NCBI GenBank assembly: GCA_913055645.1
Contig: CAJXLC010000022.1
Location: 1 to 36,905, forward strand
From: an uncultured Pseudomonadota bacterium
Lineage (GTDB): Bacteria; Pseudomonadota; Zetaproteobacteria; Mariprofundales; Mariprofundaceae
Reading direction: 5' to 3'
DNA: 36,905 nucleotides
How positions within the stretch are numbered: position 1 is the first letter of the stretch; each line of letters begins with the position of its first letter. Of this stretch, positions 8,380 through 17,330 are shown piece after piece. Position numbers and translations under genes: made by a program. The notes beneath the pieces were generated by a model. It had not been told where the DNA came from. It saw only the letters and a program-made list of their open reading frames with translations, and did not search any database.

Positions 8380-9773
8380 TAGCTTTTCTCTCCAAGGTTG
8401 TTTTCACTTAAAACTTGACGTAAACGCACTGCCAGTGAGCCGATAGAGCCTGCTCCCAAAAGTAATACAATATGGTCGTCATCCAATGCTTGTTTAACAC
8501 TTATAAAAGCCGCATCCAAATCATTTACCAATGAAACCTGTCTATGGCCGCGACGCAGCAAGCCTTGTTGTAATGCTTCAGATGTCGCTCCCTCAATAGG
8601 TTCTTCACTTGCAGCATAAACAGGCAGTAAAATAAGTTCATTAGCAAGCTCAAAGCAGCCAAGAAATTCGTCCATCAAATCACGGGTACGGGTATAACGA
8701 TGGGGTTGGAAAATAACTGTGATATAGCGATCAGACCAGCATGTGCGCGCTGCATTCAAGGTTGCCAATAACTCTTTGGGATGATGGGCATAATCATCCA
8801 CCAATACGGTATGTTTGGTCGGGAAACATTGAAAACGACGCTGGATACCTGCAAAGCTTTTAAAACCCTCTTGAATTGTTTCCCAATCAATATCCAAATC
8901 GCGCAAAACAGCAATAGTAGCTAAGGCATTCTCAGCATTGTGTTGACCTGGCATGGGCAAATAAAGTTTTTGGGTTTCTGTTTCACCATGTAAGCCAATG
9001 GTTAATGTTTGCGCATAACCATCACTGATTGATTGCACCAGATGAATATCTGCTTGTGGACTAGAGCCATAGGTCGTGATGGGTTTGTGCACATGCTCAC
9101 GCAGACTGGCAACATGAGGATGTTCATGATGCAAAACAACACGTCCATAAAAGGGTGTTTGATTCACAAATTGTACAAAAGCAGTCATGAGCGTGTCGAA
9201 GTCGCCATAATGATCAAGATGTTCAGGATCAATATTACTGACCACTGTGATGGTGGGTGATAAATGCAAAAATGAACCATCACTTTCATCAGCTTCTGCC
9301 ACAAGCCAAGGGCTGCTGCCAAGGTGTGTATTGCTGCCCGATGCCATCAAACGTCCACCAATCACATAGGTAGGATCAAGACCTGCTACTTCCATGGCAT
9401 GGGCAATCATAGAGGTAATGGTTGTTTTGCCATGGCTGCCAGCAATGGCAATGCCTTGTTTCATACGCATCAATTCTGCCAACATTTCAGCACGTGGAAT
9501 CACAGGGATGTTGTTCTCTCGTGCGGCGATAATTTCTGGATTGCTTTCATTGACCGCAGATGTCACCACGACCACTTCAGCATCACCGATATGCTCGGCG
9601 GCATGACCAATAGCTACTGCAATGCCTAAATCACGCAAACGTTGAACATTGGCACTATCGGCAGCATCACTGCCTTGCACATGAAAGCCTTGGTTATGGA
9701 GCAATTCTGCAATACCGCTCATGCCGATACCGCCTATGCCTGTGAAGTGAATGAGTTGGACGCGGGATTTCAT
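8379..9773 (-). CDS. murC: UDP-N-acetylmuramate--L-alanine ligase MurC
   Basis: Cytoplasmic ATP-dependent ligase that adds L-Ala to UDP-MurNAc. Domain 1 carries HFTGIGGIGMSGIAELL; the ATP P-loop is AGSHGKTTITSMIAH; SNIDPEHLDHYGDFD and VDDYAHHPKELLATL are the other Mur-ligase signatures. The start at 9773 (MKSRVQLIHF) gives 464 residues and overlaps the murG stop in ATGA, with AAGGAAG just upstream. A longer frame from 9809 would lie within murG. Confidence 0.97.
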   Translation of the reverse strand: MKSRVQLIHFTGIGGIGMSGIAELLHNQGFHVQGSDAADSANVQRLRDLGIAVAIGHAAEHIGDAEVVVVTSAVNESNPEIIAARENNIPVIPRAEMLAELMRMKQGIAIAGSHGKTTITSMIAHAMEVAGLDPTYVIGGRLMASGSNTHLGSSPWLVAEADESDGSFLHLSPTITVVSNIDPEHLDHYGDFDTLMTAFVQFVNQTPFYGRVVLHHEHPHVASLREHVHKPITTYGSSPQADIHLVQSISDGYAQTLTIGLHGETETQKLYLPMPGQHNAENALATIAVLRDLDIDWETIQEGFKSFAGIQRRFQCFPTKHTVLVDDYAHHPKELLATLNAARTCWSDRYITVIFQPHRYTRTRDLMDEFLGCFELANELILLPVYAASEEPIEGATSEALQQGLLRRGHRQVSLVNDLDAAFISVKQALDDDHIVLLLGAGSIGSLAVRLRQVLSENNLGEKS

Positions 9774-10897
9774 AAGTTTGCTTCCTTCAAAGTAGCTTTT
9801 CCAAACCATGCTTCTAAAACGCCCAATTGGCGTTCTTTGGCATCTTCTATGTGCATCAAATAGCTGGCTTTATGCATGGTTTGTAATTGTTCAGTATCAA
9901 ATAATGTATCAGCAATCAGCTGTGCCAGTGTGTTGCTATTATGCTCACGTTGTTCTGCCAAGAGAGCCGCACCTTGATCGCTTAAACTGCGCGCATTGAA
10001 TGTTTGATGTTGGTCCGCGGCATGAGGTAGAGGGATGAAAATACAAGGTAAACCTACCAAATTTACTTCGGCAACAGTCATCGCACCCGCTCTGGCAATC
10101 ATTAAATCACCACGCTGATAAAAATCAGGCATATCAGTGCAAAAAGTCATCACTTCGGCTGTTATCCCTGCCTGTTGGTATACTTTAGCAATATCAGCAC
10201 GTTGTTTTTCATCACCACCGCATACGTGAATAACGCTAAAATCTTTGCCTTGCTCATGCAGTGAAACACATGCTTGAGGAATATGCTGATTAAGAAAACG
10301 TGCGCCTTGTGAGCCACCCAATACAAGCAGGCATGGCGGTGTGTGTTGCTGCCATTGGATATTGGCAATATCAGTGCGGACAATATTACCTGTATGCACT
10401 GTTTGTTTTTCTTTTAAATGGTTTAAATGGGCTTGAGCCTCTGCAAAGCCTAACATGATACGTTTGGAGAAACGCGCCAAAGTGCGATTCACCAAGCCGG
10501 GCACAGCATTTTGCTCATAAAGCACGATAGGAACCCGACTGATAACGGCTGCAATGACACCTGTGGCACTGGCATAACCACCCACACCTACAAGCACTGT
10601 TGGACGTTGTTTTTTCCAATATTTATAAATGCTATAAACCGCATGAGGCATTTCCCATAACAATACGCGGAGCTTGTGCATGAACCCAACACCTTGCACA
10701 GCATGCATTTTTAGCAGCAATACATCTTCACCACGTTCAGGCAATAATTTAGCTTCAAGACCGCGTTCAGCCCCAATAAAGCTCACTTGTAGCTCATTCC
10801 ATCTTTCACGCGCAGCGTCAGCCAGTGCCAAAGCAGGCATCACATGGCCACCTGTGCCACCGCCGGCAATACAGAGTCGAGGTGTTATATGACTCAT
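9770..10897 (-). CDS. murG: Undecaprenyl-diphospho-muramoylpentapeptide GlcNAc transferase MurG
   Basis: Peripheral membrane glycosyltransferase (GT28) that converts lipid I to lipid II on the inner leaflet. The N-terminal glycine loop GGGTGGHVMPALALA, the second G-loop LGGSQGARFLNQHIP, and the UDP-GlcNAc site with ARAGAMTVAEV and PLPHAADQHQTFNA are all present. The 375 residues are typical (E. coli 355). The start at 10897 overlaps the ftsW stop (ATGA), with GGAGG 7 bases upstream. The product acts directly after MraY and supplies FtsW/FtsI. Confidence 0.97.
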   Translation of the reverse strand: MSHITPRLCIAGGGTGGHVMPALALADAARERWNELQVSFIGAERGLEAKLLPERGEDVLLLKMHAVQGVGFMHKLRVLLWEMPHAVYSIYKYWKKQRPTVLVGVGGYASATGVIAAVISRVPIVLYEQNAVPGLVNRTLARFSKRIMLGFAEAQAHLNHLKEKQTVHTGNIVRTDIANIQWQQHTPPCLLVLGGSQGARFLNQHIPQACVSLHEQGKDFSVIHVCGGDEKQRADIAKVYQQAGITAEVMTFCTDMPDFYQRGDLMIARAGAMTVAEVNLVGLPCIFIPLPHAADQHQTFNARSLSDQGAALLAEQREHNSNTLAQLIADTLFDTEQLQTMHKASYLMHIEDAKERQLGVLEAWFGKATLKEANL

Positions 10898-12027
10898 GCT
10901 ACCACCTCCGCTGCTCTTTTATGGCGCGAGCTGTTATGTTGTTGTACGGGTAAATGCCTATGAATGCCCAACAAAAGACCCATTAAAATACAGTTGCCAA
11001 ATAATGCGCTGCCGCCATAAGAGAAAAATGGAATAGGCATGCCCTTGGTTGGAATTAAGCCCATCACTGCGGCAAGATTGATAAAGAAACTGATGCCAAT
11101 GAGTAAGGTGCATCCTAGAGCGAGTAAACGTTCAAAAGTCTGTTCACAACGCATTGCCAGTTGTAGACCGCGCATAATGAGAATGCCAAAAATAATAATC
11201 AGTCCCGCAGTCCCGATAAGCCCAAGCTCTTCACCCATGACAGCTGCAATAAAATCAGTAAATGCTTCAGGTAAGTAGAATAATTTTTGTACACCTTGTC
11301 CTAACCCTAAGCCTGTCAGTCCGCCAGAGCCAAAAGCAATCATGGATTGAATCAATTGATAACCACTGCCAAATTGATCTGCCCATGGGTCGGTAAAGCT
11401 TAATAGACGTTCAATGCGGTATGGTTCAGCAATCACTGCAATGATTGCAATGGGAATTAAAATTGCCGCAATACCCGCTAGATGACGAAATGGAACGCCG
11501 CCCACAAACCATAATGTGAAACATACACTAGCAAGCAGCACAGAATTACCAAAATCTGGTTGTAACATAAGCAGTAAAAGTGCAATGCATAGCATCAATA
11601 GCATGGGTGCTAAACCACTGGAAAGCTGTTTAAGGCGATCTGGAAATGTGCTTATATAATATGCCATGTACAAAATAATACTTGGTTTGAGCAGTTCAAC
11701 GGGTTGCAAACTTATGCCGAAAAAGGAAAACCAGCGTGTTGCACCATTCAGACTTTGCCCTGCAATCAGAACAGCTACCATCACCAGTAAGGAAGTAATC
11801 AGCAAGGGTAGGCATGCTGCTTTCCACCACGAAGGGTGAACACGTGAAACGCCCCACATGAGTAATAAACCAAGCGGAATATAGATGAGCCAATGACGGA
11901 TAATTCGAAATGCATCATCATAACGTACTTCGGCAACACTTAAGCTGGCACTGCTGACCATCAATATGCTTAAGGTTAGCAATGCGATAACACAGCCAAT
12001 AAGAATGGAGTCAAAAGCGGGGCGCAT
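10894..12027 (-). CDS. ftsW: SEDS peptidoglycan glycosyltransferase FtsW
   Basis: Polytopic SEDS-family enzyme that polymerises septal glycan from lipid II together with the class B PBP FtsI. It has about ten hydrophobic segments across 377 residues. Family signatures include GATRWFSFFGISLQPVELLK, MGEELGLIGTAG and the C-terminal PTKGMPIPFFSYGGSALFGN. The start at 12027 overlaps the murD stop by one base (TAATG), with GGAGAAG upstream. RodA is the paralogue with the same fold, but the location between murD and murG identifies FtsW. Confidence 0.96.
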   Translation of the reverse strand: MRPAFDSILIGCVIALLTLSILMVSSASLSVAEVRYDDAFRIIRHWLIYIPLGLLLMWGVSRVHPSWWKAACLPLLITSLLVMVAVLIAGQSLNGATRWFSFFGISLQPVELLKPSIILYMAYYISTFPDRLKQLSSGLAPMLLMLCIALLLLMLQPDFGNSVLLASVCFTLWFVGGVPFRHLAGIAAILIPIAIIAVIAEPYRIERLLSFTDPWADQFGSGYQLIQSMIAFGSGGLTGLGLGQGVQKLFYLPEAFTDFIAAVMGEELGLIGTAGLIIIFGILIMRGLQLAMRCEQTFERLLALGCTLLIGISFFINLAAVMGLIPTKGMPIPFFSYGGSALFGNCILMGLLLGIHRHLPVQQHNSSRHKRAAEVVA

Positions 12028-13394
12028 TAGCTTTGCTTCTCCAAATGTTTAATTGCCTTGGCAAAGGCATCACCACGTTCTGCATAATTGGCAAATTGAT
12101 CTTGGCTAGCTGCCGCAGGTGATAATATAATAGGTAGATTGCTTGCATGCTGGGCAGCGATAACAACCGCTCGCTCAACTGTGCCGCCGACAGTGTAACT
12201 AATGCCAGCTTTTTGTAACAACTCGATATAAGGTCTTTTTTCTTTGCCTATGATAATGGCGTGCGATACATGTTCATTAATAACATCAGATAAAGGCATT
12301 AAGTCCAAACCTTTGCGCAAGCCACCGCAAATCCAAATGCTTTGTTCAAATGAATTTAAAGCCGCTTGTGCAGCAGCAGGATTGGTTGCCTTGGAATCAT
12401 CAAACCAATCATGCCCTGCAACATTACCAATCAATCGCAAACGATGTGGAAGACCTCGGAATGATGAGATTGCTTCACGAATCACTGTATTGGAAACACC
12501 AAAATCAGCGGCTGCCTGTGCCGCCACCGCTAGATTGATATGCTGGTGCAAACCACGTGTTGGGATGCGTTGGCAATTGAGGCTTTGGCGGTGTCCATCT
12601 TGATGCCAAAACAACGTATGTTGTTTATCATTGCTTACAATACCTGCAGTCAATGTTTCAATGGTAGGATGATCTTCGGAAAGGTGCCCAAAACGGTGCA
12701 CCTGAACACCACGTTCGGATAGTTGTTCACTCAACGTATTCCAAACATCGCCTGTGGGTAGCATGGTAGTGTCGCCTGCGCCTTGATGGTCGAAAAGACG
12801 TAGTTTGGCCTCCAAATATGCTTCTTGATTGGCATGCATGTCGGCATGGTCAGGTTGAATATTAAGTAAAACAGCCCAATGTGGGTGAATATGATTACAG
12901 CGTTCCAGTTGAAAGCTAGAAAGTTCCAACGCAATACGGTTAGGAAGCTTGTTTGAGCCAATAAGATCGAGCATGGGCGTACCAATATTACCACCCATAT
13001 CGCAGCCACCAGGCAGTGTTTCCAAGAGTGTTTGTATGGTTTGTGTGGAGGTTGTTTTGCCATTGGTGCCTGTGATAGCAATCAATGGCGTGTCACAATA
13101 CTCTAAAAATAGAGCTAAATCGCCTTGCATAGGAATGCCAGCATTGCGTGTTTCTTGTAATGCCAAATGATTCCAAGGAATGCCTGGACTCACCCAGATA
13201 TAATCAAAGGTTTGAAGTGCTTTGCTGTTAAGCAGACCCGTATGCAATGGGATATCCAAGTCTTCTGGAAGTGTGTTCAGTTTTTCATCAAAGGCTTCAC
13301 AGATGATACCTTGGCGCAATAGAAAATGGGCGATAGAGATGCCTGTTTTTCCCATGCCGATGATGGCGTGTGTTTGTGGGTTGCTAGTAGTCAT
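12027..13394 (-). CDS. murD: UDP-N-acetylmuramoylalanine--D-glutamate ligase MurD
   Basis: Adds D-Glu to UDP-MurNAc-L-Ala. The N-terminal Rossmann-like domain begins HAIIGMGKTGISIAHFLL. The P-loop is ITGTNGKTTSTQTI at about residue 110. The Mur-ligase central signature LNIQPDHADMH and the C-terminal WFDDSKATNPAAAQAAL are clear. At 455 residues it matches the family (E. coli 438). The ATG at 13394 follows the mraY stop by 3 bases; the ribosome site is weak, suggesting dependence on ribosomes terminating at mraY. Confidence 0.97.
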   Translation of the reverse strand: MTTSNPQTHAIIGMGKTGISIAHFLLRQGIICEAFDEKLNTLPEDLDIPLHTGLLNSKALQTFDYIWVSPGIPWNHLALQETRNAGIPMQGDLALFLEYCDTPLIAITGTNGKTTSTQTIQTLLETLPGGCDMGGNIGTPMLDLIGSNKLPNRIALELSSFQLERCNHIHPHWAVLLNIQPDHADMHANQEAYLEAKLRLFDHQGAGDTTMLPTGDVWNTLSEQLSERGVQVHRFGHLSEDHPTIETLTAGIVSNDKQHTLFWHQDGHRQSLNCQRIPTRGLHQHINLAVAAQAAADFGVSNTVIREAISSFRGLPHRLRLIGNVAGHDWFDDSKATNPAAAQAALNSFEQSIWICGGLRKGLDLMPLSDVINEHVSHAIIIGKEKRPYIELLQKAGISYTVGGTVERAVVIAAQHASNLPIILSPAAASQDQFANYAERGDAFAKAIKHLEKQS

Positions 13395-13397
13395 GAC

Positions 13398-14468
13398 TTA
13401 ACGAATCTTCAAGGTAGCAAGAGCTACCAACGCCAATAAAAATGAGATGATCCAGAAACGCACAATCACCTTAGGCTCTGCCCAGCCTTTTAGTTCATAA
13501 TGGTGATGAATAGGCGCCATACGAAAAACACGTTTACCTGTAAGCTTAAAGCTAGCAACTTGAACCATCACAGACACAGCCTCTAGGACAAATAGTCCAC
13601 CAGCAATAGCCAGTAAGAACTGTTGATGTACAGCGCATGCTACAAAACCCAGTGCGCCGCCAAGTGCCAATGAGCCAACATCACCCATGAATACTTGTGC
13701 CGGATAGGTATTGAACCATAAGAAGCCTAAACAAGCACCCATAATAGCACCGCAGAAAATGGTTAACTCGCCTGCGCTAGGAATGTAGGGAATTAATAGA
13801 TATTCAGAAAAATGCACATGACCAGCAAGGTATACAATCACTGCCAAAGCCATGGTAGTCATAAAGGTTGGGGTCACAGCTAAACCATCTAGGCCATCGG
13901 TTAAATTTACGGCATTGGATGTACCAATTAATACAAATATAACAAATAAGATATACCAGTAACCCATTTCCCACTGCACAGCGAAAAATGGAATATCAAC
14001 AATAGGGGCAGTAGTTTGCATCAAGCCGACGGCAGCCATAGCACCGAATAAGAGTTGTAACAATAACTTCCAACGACCCGATAGGCCTTTGCTGTTTTGT
14101 TTAGTTAATTTAAGGTAATCATCCCAGCCACCAATCAATCCATAACCGAGCGTGACCAAAAGAGCTAACCAAATAAAATGATTGGTCAAATCAGCCCATA
14201 ATAATGTGGAAATGGTTAAGCTAAAGAGAATCAATAGACCGCCCATGGTCGGTGTACCTTGTTTGGACAAGTGACTTTGTGGACCATCGTCGCGTATAGG
14301 TTGACCTTGACCCTGCAAATCTTTCATCCAGCTGATAAAGGCAGGACCTACTACCCAGCAAATAACCAATGAGGTTACCAGTGCACCTACTGTGCGAACA
14401 GTAATATACTGAAATAGGTTAAGGAATGAATAATCATCAATTAATGGCACAAGAAGGTTATATAGCAT
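13398..14468 (-). CDS. mraY: Phospho-N-acetylmuramoyl-pentapeptide transferase MraY
   Basis: Integral membrane transferase that moves phospho-MurNAc-pentapeptide to undecaprenyl phosphate, giving lipid I. Ten or so membrane segments are visible. Signature motifs are GTPTMGG, the Mg-binding GGWDDYLKL, NAVNLTDGLDGLA, the catalytic Asp in FMGDVGSLALGG, and MAPIHHHYELKGW. The start at 14468 (MLYNLLVPL) gives 356 residues, close to the E. coli 360, with AAGGAG 6-7 bases upstream. A longer frame from 14504 lies within murF. It overlaps the murF 3' end by 11 bases. Confidence 0.97.
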   Translation of the reverse strand: MLYNLLVPLIDDYSFLNLFQYITVRTVGALVTSLVICWVVGPAFISWMKDLQGQGQPIRDDGPQSHLSKQGTPTMGGLLILFSLTISTLLWADLTNHFIWLALLVTLGYGLIGGWDDYLKLTKQNSKGLSGRWKLLLQLLFGAMAAVGLMQTTAPIVDIPFFAVQWEMGYWYILFVIFVLIGTSNAVNLTDGLDGLAVTPTFMTTMALAVIVYLAGHVHFSEYLLIPYIPSAGELTIFCGAIMGACLGFLWFNTYPAQVFMGDVGSLALGGALGFVACAVHQQFLLAIAGGLFVLEAVSVMVQVASFKLTGKRVFRMAPIHHHYELKGWAEPKVIVRFWIISFLLALVALATLKIR

Positions 14469-15819
14469 GGGTATCTCCTTGCTCTGCAAGTAGCTCAACA
14501 ACAAGATGAAGTTTTATGCTATGCGATGCTTTGATGAGTATGGTGTCTTGGGCTGTAAACATGGCTTGATGTTCTCTTAACCATGTGAGCAATAAAGCTG
14601 TATTGGCGAACCATTGCGATGCTGGAATCTGTTGATGTAAGGCATGCATATGCGTACCAACCAGCATCAGCATATCCACGTCTGATACATCAAGTTGTTT
14701 GTGGGCATACTCTGCATCATCACCCAACTCAGCCATGTCACCCAATATGGCGATGCGGCGTTTTGGCATGGCTGCCAATGTGTGAAGTGCAGCTTGCATA
14801 GATATGGGATTGGCATTGTAGCTATCGTCTAAAATAACACAGTGGTTGATGCCTGAAAGCGTTTGCAAACGCCCTTCGACAGCTTGCCAAGTCGCCAAAG
14901 CAGATGTGATTGCTTTCAAGCTTATTGGGTGTTGATGTTTTTGCCCATATTGCAAAACAATCGAAGCAACAAACGCCATATTTGAGCCCCAATGTGGCGC
15001 AGGTAGTGGTAATGTTAACGATGCAGACTCATCCTTATAGCTGAATGACAATGTTTTGCCTTGTAGCTGCCAGCCGACAAAGGTTTCCATGCAATCATGC
15101 TTCATGTCTTTTAACTGTTTACGCACACCTTCACCCAAGGCGCACCAACCTTGTGGCAGTAATTGTTTTAATAATAGAGATTTTTCATGCGCAACACCCT
15201 CTACCCCTCCCAAGCCTTCGCTATGAGCACTCGTAATACCTGTTAAAATGGCAATATCAGGCTGCACAATTTTAGAGAGTTGTTGCATTTCACCCATTTC
15301 GCTAATGCCACATTCAATTAGTGCGATTTCAGCATCTTCGGGAACACCTAAAAGTGTCATAGGCACACCAATCAAGTTGTTTAGATTGGCATGGGTAGCT
15401 GTGGTTTTAATGCCCAAAGCATTGAATGTATGCGCTAACATCGAACGAATGGTGGTTTTACCGTAAGAGCCTGTAATCGCAATCACGCTTGTTGCGGTTA
15501 ATTTTTTACGCCAAACATGGGCAATATCACCGAGTGCAAGCAAGGTGTCGCTAACTTCTAATTGGGGCACTTTCAAATCAGACCAGTTTTGAATACCTTG
15601 ATGGTCGCCAATAAGCGCACAGGCTTTATCACTGACTTGTTGGGCAAAAGCATGGCCATCAAAGTTAGGTCCACGCAAGGCAAGAAAAGCATCGCCTTGA
15701 TTAAAATGACGAGAGTCCGTTTGAAGATGCTTGATTTGAATCTGCTTGATTTCATCAGGTAGCTGATTGCGCCATTGCCCACGTGTGGCGTGTTGAATAT
15801 CTAGACCGCTTAAATACAT
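14458..15819 (-). CDS. murF: UDP-MurNAc-tripeptide--D-Ala-D-Ala ligase MurF
   Basis: Completes the cytoplasmic precursor by adding the dipeptide made by Ddl. The N-terminal domain includes TDSRHFNQGDAFLALRG at about residue 35. The P-loop is ITGSYGKTTIRSML, followed by ANLNNLIGVPMTLL. The C-terminal ILDDSYNANPISMQAAL is typical of MurF. The start at 15819 (MYLSGLDIQ) gives 453 residues, near the E. coli 452, and overlaps the murE 3' end by 10 bases. A frame extending to 15879 would be nested in murE and adds no family sequence. Confidence 0.96.
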   Translation of the reverse strand: MYLSGLDIQHATRGQWRNQLPDEIKQIQIKHLQTDSRHFNQGDAFLALRGPNFDGHAFAQQVSDKACALIGDHQGIQNWSDLKVPQLEVSDTLLALGDIAHVWRKKLTATSVIAITGSYGKTTIRSMLAHTFNALGIKTTATHANLNNLIGVPMTLLGVPEDAEIALIECGISEMGEMQQLSKIVQPDIAILTGITSAHSEGLGGVEGVAHEKSLLLKQLLPQGWCALGEGVRKQLKDMKHDCMETFVGWQLQGKTLSFSYKDESASLTLPLPAPHWGSNMAFVASIVLQYGQKHQHPISLKAITSALATWQAVEGRLQTLSGINHCVILDDSYNANPISMQAALHTLAAMPKRRIAILGDMAELGDDAEYAHKQLDVSDVDMLMLVGTHMHALHQQIPASQWFANTALLLTWLREHQAMFTAQDTILIKASHSIKLHLVVELLAEQGDTHAI

Positions 15820-17330
15820 GAGGTTTGCCCCATGTTTTTTTGATGTAGCAATTGACGAGCACACGCCATATCGCTCCATGGTAAACGTTCACCTTGAATA
15901 TCCATATAGGCTTCGTGACCTTTACCTGCGATAACCAAAGTATCATCACCGTTCATACTAGCGATGGCATCGGCAATCGCTTGTTTGCGGTCAAGCTGTA
16001 AATGTACCTCGATAGGGTAAGGGTGAGGGATACCTTCTTCAATTTCTGAGGCAATGATTTCTGGACGTTCATGGCGAGGGTTATCGGATGTAATCCACAG
16101 GACATCCGCGAATTCAGAGGCAATACGTCCCATAGCAGGACGTTTCTCTCGATCCCGTTCACCACCACAGCCAAATATCAGTAATAAGCGTCCGTGTGTG
16201 ATAGGACGGATGCCTTCCAAACAAGCTTGCAATGCTTCGGCGGTATGTGCGTAATCAATAAATGCCTGCCAAATTCCAGCATTTACGGGCTGCATGCGGC
16301 CTGGAGGGGCTGTAACCCCACATAAAAGCCGGGCAATTTCTTGTAGGTTGAGTTTATAATGGCTATGCAATATCTGTGCTACAGCGGCGATGTTTTCGGC
16401 ATGGAAACGACCCACAGGAATATCCTCTACCACGACTTCTTCGCCTTGGTACGCCAAGCGTAACAAACCAGGAAGCTCTTGCTCCCATGTCATCATATCT
16501 GTTTGTTTGTTATGTTCATATAAACCATGCCCATAGGCGTGCAGTTCAAAATCAGCGTCTTTAAAACGTTTGTAGACATTGGGCTGGTCATGATTGTAAA
16601 CCACTGTTCCACCGTGCTTACCTGTGTCGTAAATAAAACGGCTTTTGAATGATGCATAAGCCTCAAATCCACCATGGTCTTGCAAATGATCGTGCCCCAA
16701 TGTTGTCCATACACCTGCATCAAAATGTAAGCCAGCAATACGTTGCTGCTCTATGCCATGCGATGATACTTCCATCACCAAGGCTGGTATATTTTGTTTA
16801 TCAGCGGCAGATAATAAATGGTGTAGGGTTAACATAGATGGGGTGGTATTACCTAAATCATGAACATGCTCATCATCTTCAATCCAGCCCAAGGTTCCTG
16901 AAGACCATGCTTGACCATATTTTTTCACCAATGCTTCACGCAGAATCCAAGCAACACTGGTTTTGCCATCCGTGCCTGTAATGCCGACACACTGGGTTGT
17001 GGCTTGCTCGGTTTGAAAATAACGACGTAAGAATACACTCGCGTCATCCATATCAGACAGGTAAAGGCATGGAACGCTGCTGTTTATATAATCGTTGCCA
17101 ATATAAATGATACTACTGGCACCTTTGGTAATGGCATCTTGAATATAGTCGCGACTTTGCCCTGCGCTTCGCGGCATGCATAAAAAAGTATCGCCTTGCT
17201 TAACAGCACGGGAATCATCGCAAATATTTTGGATGTTGCAGTCTGCGCCAGAGAAGTCATATCCCAGTGAAGCAAAGCTTTGCACGCTAGGCTGACTCAT
17301 GGTTTTGAGGTATTGCATCGACTTATTCAT
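15810..17330 (-). CDS. murE: UDP-MurNAc-L-Ala-D-Glu--2,6-diaminopimelate ligase MurE
   Basis: Adds meso-diaminopimelate to the stem peptide. Seen are the N-terminal CDDSRAVKQGDTFLCMPR, the P-loop GITGTDGKTSVAWIL, YAHTAEALQACLEGI and the recognition motif DNPRHERPEIIASEI; DNPR is the form associated with meso-DAP specificity, which fits a Gram-negative wall. The start is uncertain: 17330 (MNKSMQYLK) has GAGG 9 bases upstream and overlaps the ftsI stop by 8 bases. Starts at 17318 or 17300 (MSQPSVQ) also fit the usual N-terminus. Length from 17330 is 506 residues. Confidence 0.95.
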   Translation of the reverse strand: MNKSMQYLKTMSQPSVQSFASLGYDFSGADCNIQNICDDSRAVKQGDTFLCMPRSAGQSRDYIQDAITKGASSIIYIGNDYINSSVPCLYLSDMDDASVFLRRYFQTEQATTQCVGITGTDGKTSVAWILREALVKKYGQAWSSGTLGWIEDDEHVHDLGNTTPSMLTLHHLLSAADKQNIPALVMEVSSHGIEQQRIAGLHFDAGVWTTLGHDHLQDHGGFEAYASFKSRFIYDTGKHGGTVVYNHDQPNVYKRFKDADFELHAYGHGLYEHNKQTDMMTWEQELPGLLRLAYQGEEVVVEDIPVGRFHAENIAAVAQILHSHYKLNLQEIARLLCGVTAPPGRMQPVNAGIWQAFIDYAHTAEALQACLEGIRPITHGRLLLIFGCGGERDREKRPAMGRIASEFADVLWITSDNPRHERPEIIASEIEEGIPHPYPIEVHLQLDRKQAIADAIASMNGDDTLVIAGKGHEAYMDIQGERLPWSDMACARQLLHQKNMGQTSCI